Source: Anaerolinea thermolimosa (GTDB taxonomy: Bacteria; Chloroflexota; Anaerolineae; Anaerolineales; Anaerolineaceae). From it: a stretch of DNA of 64,000 nt. Location of the stretch: assembly GCF_001050195.2 (NCBI RefSeq), contig NZ_DF967965.1, forward strand, positions 1,691,150 to 1,755,149, read 5' to 3'. Both the position numbers and the translations under genes were made by a program. Below, one piece after another: positions 16,916 to 25,755 of this stretch (the first letter of the stretch is position 1; every line of letters starts with the position of its first letter). Under the pieces are notes generated by a model that saw only the letters and a program-made list of their open reading frames with translations, ran no database searches and was not told the origin of the DNA.

Positions 16916-18267
16916 TGTTCGCCCCACATACTCCCTCAGAGAGGGAAGAAATGCTCAAGGTCATCGGAGTATCGTCTATCGATGACCTGTTTCGTGATGT
17001 GCCAGAAAACTTTCGTTATCCACAGTTAAACCTTCCACCTGCGCTAACCGAAATGGAGGTTGTGGCGGAGCTAAACGAAATAGCGATGAATAACCTGCCC
17101 GCCAGTGAAATGCCCTGTTTCCTTGGCGCCGGGGCATATCGTCATTACATACCTGCAGCAGTGGATGCATTACTTCAACGGGGAGAATTTTTTACAGCGT
17201 ATACCCCCTACCAACCCGAAGTCTCACAGGGAACTCTCCAGGCGATTTTTGAATATCAAACCCTGATCACCGCCCTCACCGGAATGGATGTGGCCAACGC
17301 ATCTCATTACGATGGCGCAACCGCTGCGGCTGAAGCCGTCATCATGGCGTATCACAACTTCCGCGGGAAACGCACCCAGGCGGTCGTTTCTCCATCTCTT
17401 CATCCCCAATACCGCCAGGTGATTCGTACCTATACCCAGGGATATTCCGGTTTTTCCATCGTTGGAGATGAACTTGCTGCAACCGAGCCGTTGACCGGAC
17501 CAGATACCCTGCTGGCAAAAATCAACGAGAATACAGCCATCGTCATCGTGCAATACCCCGACTTTTTCGGGCGAATTTATGACTACACGCAAATCGCTGC
17601 CGCGGCTCATGCTGCAGGTGCTCTTTTCTGCGTGGCGGTCAATCCCATTGCACTCGGCTTGCTCAAACCTCCTTCCGAATTTGGGGCTGATATTGTTGTC
17701 GGCGAAGGGCAACCCCTGGGAATTCCATTGTCCTACGGTGGTCCATATCTTGGCATTCTGGCGGCTCGCAAAGAATACGTCCGGAAACTGGCTGGCCGTC
17801 TGGTTGGTGAAACCATTGACGCTGATGGGAAACGGGCTTATGTGCTCACTTTAACCGCTCGCGAACAACATATCCGCCGTGAAAAAGCTACCTCCAACAT
17901 TTGCACCAATCAAGGGCTTATGGCCCTGGCATCAACCATCTATCTGAGTCTGCTGGGAAAAACCGGTCTCCGTCAAGTAGCTGAGTTATGCTATCACAAA
18001 GCACACTATGCCGCCGCTCAGATTTCGAAAATCCCGGGTTTTCAGGTGTACTCAGATACCCCCTTCTTCCATGAATTTATCGTTCAGTGTCCCGCCCCGG
18101 TAGAAGAAATAAACGATTTTCTTTTTGAAGAGGGTATCCTTGGTGGTTATGATTTGAGCCAGGACTATCCTTCATTGCCCAATGCAATGTTAGTTGCGGT
18201 AACCGAGCTGACCGGTAAAGAGGATATTCATGCCCTCTGTAAAGCTCTGGAGGAATTCCATGCCTGA
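16915..18267 (+). CDS. gcvPA: Glycine dehydrogenase (decarboxylating), subunit 1
   Basis: The N-terminal half of the split P protein, 450 residues. It lacks the PLP lysine and forms an alpha2beta2 enzyme with GcvPB. Motifs such as FLGAGAYRHYIPAAVD, TAYTPYQPEVSQGTLQ and SHYDGATAAAEA are typical of the subunit. I set the start at ATG 16915, which overlaps the gcvH stop and has AGGAG upstream; an in-frame extension to 16894 would run into gcvH. The two-gene form of the P protein is usual in many thermophiles and Gram-positives, as opposed to the fused protein of E. coli. It overlaps gcvPB by 8 nt. Confidence 0.96.
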   Translation: MFAPHTPSEREEMLKVIGVSSIDDLFRDVPENFRYPQLNLPPALTEMEVVAELNEIAMNNLPASEMPCFLGAGAYRHYIPAAVDALLQRGEFFTAYTPYQPEVSQGTLQAIFEYQTLITALTGMDVANASHYDGATAAAEAVIMAYHNFRGKRTQAVVSPSLHPQYRQVIRTYTQGYSGFSIVGDELAATEPLTGPDTLLAKINENTAIVIVQYPDFFGRIYDYTQIAAAAHAAGALFCVAVNPIALGLLKPPSEFGADIVVGEGQPLGIPLSYGGPYLGILAARKEYVRKLAGRLVGETIDADGKRAYVLTLTAREQHIRREKATSNICTNQGLMALASTIYLSLLGKTGLRQVAELCYHKAHYAAAQISKIPGFQVYSDTPFFHEFIVQCPAPVEEINDFLFEEGILGGYDLSQDYPSLPNAMLVAVTELTGKEDIHALCKALEEFHA

Positions 18268-19723
18268 ACCAACCATCTTTGAACTATCATCACCTGGTCG
18301 CACCGGGGTTACCTTCCCGACCTCTGACGTCCCCGAATCTCCCTTGCCAGTAGATTTTTTACGCTCCGATTTGCCGCTTCCAGAAATGTCGGAGGTGGAC
18401 GTCGTTCGTCATTTCACCCGATTATCAAAACTGAACTATAGCATTGACCAGGGGATTTACCCGCTGGGTTCATGTACCATGAAATACAATCCCAGGGTCA
18501 ACGAGATGGTGGCTCGCTTTTCGGGATTCACCCAAACACACCCCCTTCAACCTCTGGAAACTGTTCAGGGCAATTTATACCTGATGTATTTACTTCAGGA
18601 ATGGTTGAAAGAAATTGGCGGATTTGCCGGAGTTACCTTGCAACCGGCGGCCGGCGCTCAGGGAGAACTCACCGGTATTCTTATCATGCGTGCCTATCAT
18701 GTGGACCGGGGAGATACCCGTCGCACCCGAATTCTCATTCCAGACTCCGCTCATGGCACAAATCCAGCCTCCTCGGCAATGAGTGGTTACGAGGTAATTA
18801 ATATCCCCACCGATCCCCGGGGAAATATCGACTTGAATTTCCTGCAGTCCGTCTGTGATGATCGGGTCGCAGGAATAATGATCACCAACCCCAACACCCT
18901 TGGTTTATTTGATCAAAACATCATTCCTGTCATCCAGGCAGTCCATCGAGTCGGCGGATTGGTCTATGGGGATGGAGCCAATCTTAATGCTCTCCTGGGG
19001 ATAGCTCGACCTGGCGACCTGGGAATCGATATTATGCATTTCAACCTCCATAAAACCTTTGCCACACCCCATGGAGGTGGAGGCCCTGGTTCAGGGCCAG
19101 TAGGTGTTGCTGCTTCTCTGGTTGACTTTCTCCCTGGCCCAATTGTCAGCATGGTTGAAGAAGGTGATGAAGACATTCCCCCCTTCTTCGGGTTCGTTCA
19201 ACCGGCAAAATCTATCGGAAGGGTAAAATCCTTCTTTGGGCACTTTGGTATGATGGTGCGGGCTTTCACGTACATCGCCATGCATGGGCCAGAGGGATTA
19301 CGCAAAGTTGCAGAGAATGCGGTTTTAAATGCCAATTACCTCCTTGCCCGCCTGCGAAACACTTATCACGTTCCGTATGACCGAATCTGCATGCACGAGT
19401 TTGTCCTTGAAGGTCGTTGGAAGGAAGTGCCAGAAATTATCGCCCTGGACATTTCGAAAAGATTAATGGATTATGGCATTCACCCTCCCACCAATTATTT
19501 CCCATTAATCGTTCATGATGCGCTAATGATTGAGCCAACCGAAACCGAGTCAAAAGATTCCCTGGATTATTTTGTTGACGCGATGGAAAAGATCGCATTC
19601 GAGGCCAGAACCCATCCCGAATGGCTCAAGGAAGCTCCTCATCAAACCCCGGTTCGTCGAGTAGACGAAGTCAAGGCGGCTAAAGAACTGGTTTTGTGCT
19701 GCCAGCCAATCGATCGAGAATAG
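18260..19723 (+). CDS. gcvPB: Glycine dehydrogenase (decarboxylating), subunit 2
   Basis: The PLP-bearing half of the P protein, 487 residues. The Schiff-base lysine is in the segment HFNLHKTFATPHGGGGPG. The substrate loop YPLGSCTMKYNPR near residue 70 and QPAAGAQGELTG are also recognisable. I chose ATG 18260, preceded by a GGAGG stretch, over the in-frame ATG at 18230, which would add ten residues and deepen the overlap with gcvPA. It is the last gene of the operon and is followed by a strong terminator. No T protein (aminomethyltransferase) gene accompanies it. Confidence 0.96.
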   Translation: MPEPTIFELSSPGRTGVTFPTSDVPESPLPVDFLRSDLPLPEMSEVDVVRHFTRLSKLNYSIDQGIYPLGSCTMKYNPRVNEMVARFSGFTQTHPLQPLETVQGNLYLMYLLQEWLKEIGGFAGVTLQPAAGAQGELTGILIMRAYHVDRGDTRRTRILIPDSAHGTNPASSAMSGYEVINIPTDPRGNIDLNFLQSVCDDRVAGIMITNPNTLGLFDQNIIPVIQAVHRVGGLVYGDGANLNALLGIARPGDLGIDIMHFNLHKTFATPHGGGGPGSGPVGVAASLVDFLPGPIVSMVEEGDEDIPPFFGFVQPAKSIGRVKSFFGHFGMMVRAFTYIAMHGPEGLRKVAENAVLNANYLLARLRNTYHVPYDRICMHEFVLEGRWKEVPEIIALDISKRLMDYGIHPPTNYFPLIVHDALMIEPTETESKDSLDYFVDAMEKIAFEARTHPEWLKEAPHQTPVRRVDEVKAAKELVLCCQPIDRE

Positions 19724-19736
19724 TTTCAGGTAAAAA

Positions 19737-19767
19737 AATGGGCGGGAAACAAACCCGCCCATTACAT
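19737..19767 (+). terminator. Terminator of the gcv operon
   Basis: A perfect 10-bp stem (19737-19746 with 19754-19763) with a 7-nt loop is followed by ACATTTT. It lies 14 nt after the gcvPB stop. Confidence 0.85.
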
Positions 19768-19873
19768 TTTCATTACAGTTTATAACTGGCATAGAAATCG
19801 TTAATCAGGGAACTGTATAATCTTGAAAAGTCGTCGATTTAATTTTTTTACCGCGAAAGGAGGTGGTGGCTTT

Positions 19874-20020
19874 ATGTGCAAAGCCCGGCTAGAGAATGGC
19901 CAGGGTCTTCTTGAATACGCACTTATTATTATGCTTGTTGTCATTGTAGTCATTGTCGTCCTGGCCTTGCTCGGTCCCAAAATCGGTGAAATGTTTAGCA
20001 ATGTCGTTCTTCAAATTTAA
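19874..20020 (+). CDS. Flp/Fap-type pilin
   Basis: A 48-residue protein with the Flp prepilin hallmark GQGLLEYALI followed by one long hydrophobic helix rich in Val and Ile. Prepilin peptidase would cut after the glycine in the short leader. Start ATG 19874 is supported by a perfect AGGAGGT nine bases upstream (19858-19864); a longer reading frame from TTG 19823 would swallow that site. A TATAAT at 19816-19821 is a plausible -10 box and a hairpin follows the gene, so it forms a monocistronic unit. No tad/cpa secretion genes lie nearby. Confidence 0.85.
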   Translation: MCKARLENGQGLLEYALIIMLVVIVVIVVLALLGPKIGEMFSNVVLQI

Positions 20021-20059
20021 AAAAGGCTTTCAATCCAGACCCATTATGACTGTTCAGAG

Positions 20060-20102
20060 AGGCATTCGGGAAAAGGAACTCGAGTGCCTTTCTGTATTTT
20101 TT
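20060..20102 (+). terminator. Terminator after the Flp pilin gene
   Basis: A 9-bp stem with one G-U pair (20060-20068 with 20081-20089) is followed by TTCTGTATTTTTT. It is placed 40 nt after the pilin stop codon. Confidence 0.7.
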
Positions 20103-20179
20103 CAAAGAGTTTCATTCTTTCTTGCCATGAGACCTTCATCAGTGTATGATTATCAAACATTCTGCTCGCGAGGAATTTT

Positions 20180-21331
20180 GTGGAAATTGAAGATTTTCGC
20201 CATGTCCGCCATTTTCCGGGAACAGAGGGAAATCCTTTTGACCGCTGGCTTCGGGTATTGGAAGATTTACAAAAGCTCCCTGCTGTGATCTTCCTTCTCA
20301 TTTTATTTTTTATCTCCTGGCTTCCTTTGCATCATGAGCCCACCAAAGCTCTCCTCCTCTTTATATTTTTTTCTTCCGATTGGCTCTCTTTGTCCCTCTT
20401 GCCACGTTTCAACCGATCATTTGGTCCCCCGCGTCCTCCGACCCTCCTATTAGCCTTATTTCGGCTTCCCTTTGCATTCGTTCCTTTACCGTTTTATCTC
20501 ATCTTCCAATTAACAGGCAGTCTTCTCGTATTTTATGGTTTCTGGATTGAACCCCATCGATTAACCCTGACAAAAGAGAAACTTGTTACGCCCAAACTAC
20601 CAGCCGATTTTTCACTGCGCCTTTTACACCTGGGTGATCTTCACATAGAACGCATAACCCAGCGCGAAATAAAGCTCAATAAGTTAATCCAAAACCTGCA
20701 ACCTGATCTCATCTTATTCTCTGGCGATATCCTTAATCTTTCTTATCTGGAAGATCCACAGGCCATTCAGGATGCAATCAAGGTCATTTCTGAGTGGAAG
20801 GCTCCACTAGGGGTATTCCTGGTGTCAGGGAGCGAAGCGGTTGATCTGGCTCACGTCATTCCATCTCTAATTAATCAGACCGGCCACACCTGGCTAGATA
20901 ATCAGGTCATCACACTCGAACACCGGGGAGCCTCTTTTGATTTGATTGGAATCACCTGTTCTCACCGTCCTTTCGTCGATGCTCCGATTCTTGAACATTT
21001 ACTCAGTGAATTACCGGATCGGTTCCGGATTCTCCTTTACCATAGCCCCGACCTTGCCCCCAACGCAACGAAGATGGGGATTGACCTGCAATTATCCGGG
21101 CATACACATGGCGGACAAATTCGTTTCCCATGGATCGGCGCCTTTTTCACCGCCTCTCTATATGGGCGCAAATTTCAATCTGGCCGCTATTCCCTGGATT
21201 CAATGACTCTTTATATCACCAGGGGAATTGGGCTGGAAGGAAAAGCTGCTCCCAGGGTGAGATTCCTTTGCCCGCCAGAAATTATCTTATGGGAAATAAC
21301 TGGAAAAACCAGTAATTCAAACACGAGGTGA
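20180..21331 (+). CDS. Membrane-anchored metallophosphoesterase-like protein with a degenerate metal motif
   Basis: Three or four N-terminal hydrophobic segments (about 33-50, 56-75, 88-122) are followed by a calcineurin-like phosphoesterase domain (about 145-370). Metal ligands seen: D153 and H155 in LGDLH, D183 in SGDI, H288 in LYHSPD, and H308/H310 in SGHTHGGQ. The family's GNH(D/E) motif, expected after the beta strand GVFLV, is replaced by GSEA at 217-220, so the bridging Asn and the catalytic His are missing. The layout otherwise resembles YkoE/YaeI-type membrane phosphoesterases. Start is GTG 20180 with GAGGA upstream. It overlaps the region just before pepA. Activity may be lost or changed. 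Confidence 0.8.
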   Translation: MEIEDFRHVRHFPGTEGNPFDRWLRVLEDLQKLPAVIFLLILFFISWLPLHHEPTKALLLFIFFSSDWLSLSLLPRFNRSFGPPRPPTLLLALFRLPFAFVPLPFYLIFQLTGSLLVFYGFWIEPHRLTLTKEKLVTPKLPADFSLRLLHLGDLHIERITQREIKLNKLIQNLQPDLILFSGDILNLSYLEDPQAIQDAIKVISEWKAPLGVFLVSGSEAVDLAHVIPSLINQTGHTWLDNQVITLEHRGASFDLIGITCSHRPFVDAPILEHLLSELPDRFRILLYHSPDLAPNATKMGIDLQLSGHTHGGQIRFPWIGAFFTASLYGRKFQSGRYSLDSMTLYITRGIGLEGKAAPRVRFLCPPEIILWEITGKTSNSNTR

Positions 21332-21336
21332 ACAAC

Positions 21337-22773
21337 ATGACGTCCATAACAACCAGACCTCAACAATGGATAGATATCCAGTTAACTTCTTCCGTGGAAG
21401 GTGCCGTCCCATGGTTAATCCGACCATTTCTTGCATCGGAACAACCTTCCATCAGCGAACCCGGTAAAAATCCTGGCGACATCCTTGTAGAAAAGGGTGA
21501 AAATGCCCTTACCCTTTGGGTTTCATTAGGGATGGCCAGTAAACTATCACCCCAGGTAATCCGTAATGCGGGAGGTTCTGCCGGAAAATGGTTGCTTTCC
21601 GGAAATGCCGATTCTGTGGCCCTCTACTCCCAGGATTTTGAAGCAATCTCGATCGAAGAAGCACTCCTCCTTTTTATTGAGGGTGTCAAATTGGGGGCTT
21701 ATCGGTTTAATCGATATAAAACCGGAGAGAATCTTTCTCCTCGCATTACCTTGAAAATCATCACGGATCACAATCAGGCTCTGGAAGAAGCCATCCATAA
21801 GTTGAATATTGTGACCGATTCGGTTTTGTTAGCCCGTGAATGGGGACATGAACCTGCCAATGTGATAAATCCCCCCCGGCTTGCCGAACTGGCACAGACT
21901 CTCGCACACGAATACGGACTGAAATGTACCATCCTCGATGAGAAAGACCTTCAAGAAATGAATGCCGGGGCTATTCTCGCCGTCGGAAAAGGAAGCCAGA
22001 CGTCCCCTCGCCTGATCATCCTCGAATACCCTGGAAAAGCTTCTCAGAAACCCCTGGTACTGGTCGGCAAAGCATTAACCTTCGATTCTGGAGGGCTCTC
22101 TCTAAAAGACACCAACAACATTCAGGGGATGAAATATGATAAATGTGGGGGAATTGCTGTTTTGGCAACTATGGTTGCAGTAACGCGCCTCGGGCTGGAA
22201 CAACCAGTGATTGGCGTCATCGGAGCGGCCGAAAACATGATTTCCGAAAACGCCTACCGGCCAGATGATATCGTCTCTACGCTCTCAGGCAAGTCAGTAG
22301 AGATCATCTCAACGGATGCAGAAGGCAGGCTCGTCCTTGCCGATGCTCTCACTTTTGTACAAAAGCAATTTCAACCTTCGGCGATCATCGACCTCGCTAC
22401 TCTTACTGGAGGTGTCATTGTTGCCCTGGGGCGCGTTCGGGCTGGATTAATGGCAAATAACGATCACCTCGCTCAGACTCTGTTACAGGCCGGGAAAGAT
22501 ACAGGTGAATTGCTCTGGCAATTGCCCCTCGATGAAGAATATGACCAACTGACTAAAGGCGATGATGCGGATTTAAAAAATTCCGGTGGACGAGAAGCTC
22601 ATCCCATCCTTGGAGGAATCTTTTTAAAGCAATTCGTGGATGACTCGATTCCCTGGGCTCACCTTGACATCGCTGGAATGGCCGATACCCCTAAAGATTT
22701 ACCCTGTTGCCCAAAAGGGGCAACAGGTTTCGGAGTTCGACTTTTGGTTCATTTTATACAAAAACTTACATGA
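21337..22773 (+). CDS. pepA: Leucyl aminopeptidase (peptidase M17)
   Basis: A 478-residue cytosolic aminopeptidase with two metal ions. The M17 catalytic core is complete: VGKALTFDSGGLSLK with the first metal lysine and aspartate, GMKYDKCGG with the second aspartate region, and the signature STDAEGRLVLADAL, followed by IDLATLTGG. The usual small residues after MKxD are replaced by Lys-Cys, a mild variation. The start is ATG 21337, with AGGTGA just upstream that includes the TGA stop of the previous gene; the GTG at 21328 lies inside that ribosome-binding site. It probably shares a transcript with the phosphoesterase gene. Confidence 0.93.
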   Translation: MTSITTRPQQWIDIQLTSSVEGAVPWLIRPFLASEQPSISEPGKNPGDILVEKGENALTLWVSLGMASKLSPQVIRNAGGSAGKWLLSGNADSVALYSQDFEAISIEEALLLFIEGVKLGAYRFNRYKTGENLSPRITLKIITDHNQALEEAIHKLNIVTDSVLLAREWGHEPANVINPPRLAELAQTLAHEYGLKCTILDEKDLQEMNAGAILAVGKGSQTSPRLIILEYPGKASQKPLVLVGKALTFDSGGLSLKDTNNIQGMKYDKCGGIAVLATMVAVTRLGLEQPVIGVIGAAENMISENAYRPDDIVSTLSGKSVEIISTDAEGRLVLADALTFVQKQFQPSAIIDLATLTGGVIVALGRVRAGLMANNDHLAQTLLQAGKDTGELLWQLPLDEEYDQLTKGDDADLKNSGGREAHPILGGIFLKQFVDDSIPWAHLDIAGMADTPKDLPCCPKGATGFGVRLLVHFIQKLT

Positions 22774-22827
22774 AAACCTTTCACTTCATAGAATGCAGCC
22801 GGTGAAAACAACCCGGAAGCTCACCTA

Positions 22828-22836
22828 TGGTATAAT
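22828..22836 (+). promoter_or_regulatory. Extended -10 promoter upstream of tRNA-Leu
   Basis: TGGTATAAT is an exact extended -10 element (TGnTATAAT). It sits 12 nt before the mature tRNA 5' end. No good -35 is visible, which is common for extended -10 promoters. Confidence 0.6.
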
Positions 22837-22848
22837 CCAATCCCGCAA

Positions 22849-22930
22849 GGGGAAGTGCTGGAATTGGCAGACAGGCATGATTTAGGATCATGTGCCGAAA
22901 GGCGTACGGGTTCAAGTCCCGTCTTCCCCA
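22849..22930 (+). tRNA. tRNA-Leu (anticodon UAG)
   Basis: An 82-nt class II tRNA. The acceptor stem is GGGGAAG with CTTCCCC and the discriminator is A, as expected for leucine. The anticodon stem CATGA/TCATG holds the loop TTTAGGA, giving anticodon TAG for CUA codons. The long variable arm TGCC-GAAA-GGCG and the T-arm ACGGGTTCAAGTCCCGT are clear. No CCA is encoded. The trigger factor start codon lies only 36 nt downstream with no terminator between. Confidence 0.97.
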
Positions 22931-22966
22931 TTGTATCTATACCACACATACAACAGGAAGGCTACC

Positions 22967-24463
22967 TTGAAACTCGAAATTATTGATCGTGACGATCACC
23001 AGAAGCAAGTAATTGCAGAAATTGACAACGAATCATTTGAGCGATTTAAACACCAGGCCGCCAGAAAAATTTCGAAAGAAATTCGCATTCCAGGTTTTCG
23101 CCCCGGAAAAGCCCCTTACGATGTAATTCGTCGGGTCGCCGGAGATAAAGCCATCCAGGACGAAGCCGTCGAATTGATGTTGAAAGAAATATATCCAAAA
23201 ATCCTGGAAGAAGCCGGGATTGATCCGTATGGCCCGGGGAAAATTGATGAAATTCTCAGCCTCGACCCGCCCAAGTTTTCATTTATCATTCCATTGAACC
23301 CTTCTGTCGAATTGGGGAATTATAAAGAAATCCGGCGTGAATATAATGAGCCCGTGATCACCGATGAAAAAGTAGAAGAGGTGATCGAACGTCTCCGCCG
23401 CCGCATGGGGGTCGCTATTCCAGTGGAAAGGCCTTCTCAACCCGGGGATTTAGTTGCCATAAAAATGTCAGCTCGCTTATTGAATCCCGAAGAGGGGGAA
23501 GAAGCCGTCCTGATTGAAGAAAACACCTTCGAAATGGTCGCGGGAATGCCAGAAGATCATACCGATGAGAATGGAAATGAGTGGCCTTTCCCGGGGTTCG
23601 TCAATGAATTGGTTGGTTTGCAGGCCGGAGAAAAGAAGACTGTTCTCCATACATTCCCTGAAGACGATTCCGATGATGATCTTTCCGGAAAGGAAGCCGA
23701 ATTCGTCATCGAGGTTGAGAGCGTCAAGGAAATTCAAAAGCCGCAGCTGGATGATGATTTTGCAAAAACAGTTGGCGGTTTCGAGACTGTAGAAAATTTA
23801 CGCAAGACCATCCGGAATCAGCTCCAGGACAGCGAAACCAGCAAATATAACCAGGAATATTTCCAGGCTCTCATCGAAGAACTGGTGAACGGTGCTACAG
23901 TCCAGTATCCGCCTGTTGCCCTCGAGGAAGAAATTGAGCACGTTTTGTCTCATTTCCTCCAGGATTTACAACAGGAAAAGATGGATTTCGATACTTACCT
24001 GAAGACGCGCGAATTAAGCCGGGAAGAATTCATTGAACAAGAAATTAAACCCGTCGCAGAAAGACGCTTAAAACGCGATTTGGTGTTAGAGGAATTCGCC
24101 ACCAGAGAAAATCTCCGTTTCCGGCCGGAGGAACTTGTATCCATTTACAACATGGCACGCGAACAGGCACGTTCTAACGATCTGTTTCGTACCTTCCGAA
24201 AAGGGAAAATGGATACCCGCACCTTAACCGATACTCTTGCCCGTTCGACCATTAATGAGTTATTTAACCAGCGATTAACCTCCCGGTTGCGGGCCATCGC
24301 CACCGGTCAGGCAGAGCTTGCCCAAAATACCACTCAATCCGAGCCTGGAGAAACCGCAACGAATGAACAAACAGTAGCCTCTCCTGAACCAGAGGTGAAC
24401 GAATCCGAGCAGGCTACTCCAGGGGTCGAATCGGATCTTTCCCAATCAACCGTCCAGGAATAA
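22967..24463 (+). CDS. tig: Trigger factor (ribosome-associated chaperone and PPIase)
   Basis: Binds the ribosome exit tunnel and nascent chains. The 498-residue protein has the ribosome-docking signature [10 protein letters not shown] near residues 43-52, a central FKBP-like domain with PGDLVAI at its start and [13 protein letters not shown], and a helical C-terminal chaperone domain (about 255-445). The last 50 residues form a disordered-looking Glu/Thr/Gln-rich tail, longer than in most homologues. I placed the start at TTG 22967, preceded by AGGAAGG and giving the usual N-terminus; the open frame upstream runs into tRNA-Leu and cannot be coding. The final 40 nt are included in the tandem duplication that affects clpP. 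Confidence 0.93.
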   Translation: MKLEIIDRDDHQKQVIAEIDNESFERFKHQAARKISKEIRIPGFRPGKAPYDVIRRVAGDKAIQDEAVELMLKEIYPKILEEAGIDPYGPGKIDEILSLDPPKFSFIIPLNPSVELGNYKEIRREYNEPVITDEKVEEVIERLRRRMGVAIPVERPSQPGDLVAIKMSARLLNPEEGEEAVLIEENTFEMVAGMPEDHTDENGNEWPFPGFVNELVGLQAGEKKTVLHTFPEDDSDDDLSGKEAEFVIEVESVKEIQKPQLDDDFAKTVGGFETVENLRKTIRNQLQDSETSKYNQEYFQALIEELVNGATVQYPPVALEEEIEHVLSHFLQDLQQEKMDFDTYLKTRELSREEFIEQEIKPVAERRLKRDLVLEEFATRENLRFRPEELVSIYNMAREQARSNDLFRTFRKGKMDTRTLTDTLARSTINELFNQRLTSRLRAIATGQAELAQNTTQSEPGETATNEQTVASPEPEVNESEQATPGVESDLSQSTVQE

Positions 24464-25049
24464 CGCCCTTTATGAGCTTGAAGGAGTGCTCATGCCAAAC
24501 CTGAATTTTTCATCCGTCATCCCCATGGTGATCGAATCATCAGCCCGGGGAGAACGTGCCTATGATATCTACTCGCTCCTGTTAAAGGAGAGGATTATCT
24601 TTCTGGGCACGCCTATAGACGATCAAGTTTCTAATCTGATCGTCGCTCAGCTACTTTTCTTGAGTCGGGAAGATCCCGATAAAGATATTCAGATGTACAT
24701 TAACTCGCCCGGGGGGCTCATTTATGCGGGCCTGGCGATTTATGACACCATGCGAATGATCCCTAATCGGATTAGTACCGTTGCAGTTGGTGTCACCGCA
24801 TCATTTGGCACCGTTCTTCTGGCTGCTGGTTCAAAAGGCCAGCGATATGCGCTTCCCCATGCAACCATTCACATGCATCAACCGCTGGGAGGCGCTCAAG
24901 GGCAGGCAACGGATATTGAAATTCAAGCAAGAGAAATCCTCCGCCTGAAATCCATGCTCAATGATATCCTCGCTAATGCCACAGGGCAACCCATGGATGT
25001 GATTGAACGTGACACTGAGCGAGATTTTTACATGGATGCCTACCAGGCA
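24423..25049 (+). repeat. Tandem duplication, unit 1 (627 bp)
   Basis: This unit starts in the last 14 codons of tig and ends at the codon for the Ala of AYQA in clpP. The next 627 bp repeat it, and I see no base difference between the two. Just outside the repeat the sequences differ at once (24422 against 25049). Confidence 0.97.
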
Positions 25050-25724
25050 GGGTCGAATCGGATCTTTCCCAATCAACCGTCCAGGAATAACGCCCTTTAT
25101 GAGCTTGAAGGAGTGCTCATGCCAAACCTGAATTTTTCATCCGTCATCCCCATGGTGATCGAATCATCAGCCCGGGGAGAACGTGCCTATGATATCTACT
25201 CGCTCCTGTTAAAGGAGAGGATTATCTTTCTGGGCACGCCTATAGACGATCAAGTTTCTAATCTGATCGTCGCTCAGCTACTTTTCTTGAGTCGGGAAGA
25301 TCCCGATAAAGATATTCAGATGTACATTAACTCGCCCGGGGGGCTCATTTATGCGGGCCTGGCGATTTATGACACCATGCGAATGATCCCTAATCGGATT
25401 AGTACCGTTGCAGTTGGTGTCACCGCATCATTTGGCACCGTTCTTCTGGCTGCTGGTTCAAAAGGCCAGCGATATGCGCTTCCCCATGCAACCATTCACA
25501 TGCATCAACCGCTGGGAGGCGCTCAAGGGCAGGCAACGGATATTGAAATTCAAGCAAGAGAAATCCTCCGCCTGAAATCCATGCTCAATGATATCCTCGC
25601 TAATGCCACAGGGCAACCCATGGATGTGATTGAACGTGACACTGAGCGAGATTTTTACATGGATGCCTACCAGGCAGTCGAGTACGGCGTGGTAGATAAA
25701 GTTCTGGAAACTCCGCAAAAGTAG
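24492..25724 (+). CDS. clpP: ATP-dependent Clp protease proteolytic subunit, in-frame duplicated (ClpP-ClpP fusion)
   Basis: As read, one 410-residue ORF contains two ClpP domains. Domain 1 (1-186) and domain 2 (210-410) share identical residues. Each has the catalytic Ser in VGVTASFGT, His in IHMHQP and Asp in DTERD. Domain 1 lacks the last 15 residues (from VEYGVVD) and instead runs through a 23-residue linker encoded by the tail of tig in another frame. Domain 2 keeps its own ribosome-binding site (GAAGGAG) and ATG at 25119, so a normal 201-residue ClpP could be made separately. The start of the long form is ATG 24492 after AAGGAG; GTG 24486 is less likely. This is either a very recent duplication or an assembly artefact. 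It follows tig, a common arrangement. Confidence 0.85.
   Translation: MPNLNFSSVIPMVIESSARGERAYDIYSLLLKERIIFLGTPIDDQVSNLIVAQLLFLSREDPDKDIQMYINSPGGLIYAGLAIYDTMRMIPNRISTVAVGVTASFGTVLLAAGSKGQRYALPHATIHMHQPLGGAQGQATDIEIQAREILRLKSMLNDILANATGQPMDVIERDTERDFYMDAYQAGSNRIFPNQPSRNNALYELEGVLMPNLNFSSVIPMVIESSARGERAYDIYSLLLKERIIFLGTPIDDQVSNLIVAQLLFLSREDPDKDIQMYINSPGGLIYAGLAIYDTMRMIPNRISTVAVGVTASFGTVLLAAGSKGQRYALPHATIHMHQPLGGAQGQATDIEIQAREILRLKSMLNDILANATGQPMDVIERDTERDFYMDAYQAVEYGVVDKVLETPQK
25050..25676 (+). repeat. Tandem duplication, unit 2 (627 bp)
   Basis: The second, directly abutting copy of 24423-25049, with an offset of exactly 627 bp. Identity extends one base further (25677). The unit length is a multiple of three, so the reading frame passes through. 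The joint CAGGCA|GGGTCG has only one base of shared sequence, although CCAGG and GTCGA occur near both parental ends. Confidence 0.97.
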
Positions 25725-25755
25725 GCCGGTTCGTTCCTGTTCTATTCGACTACTA

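Noticed and set aside
22892-22966. N-terminal extension of trigger factor
   Set aside because: It overlaps the tRNA-Leu T-arm and acceptor stem; the TTG with AGGAAGG at 22967 gives the normal N-terminus.
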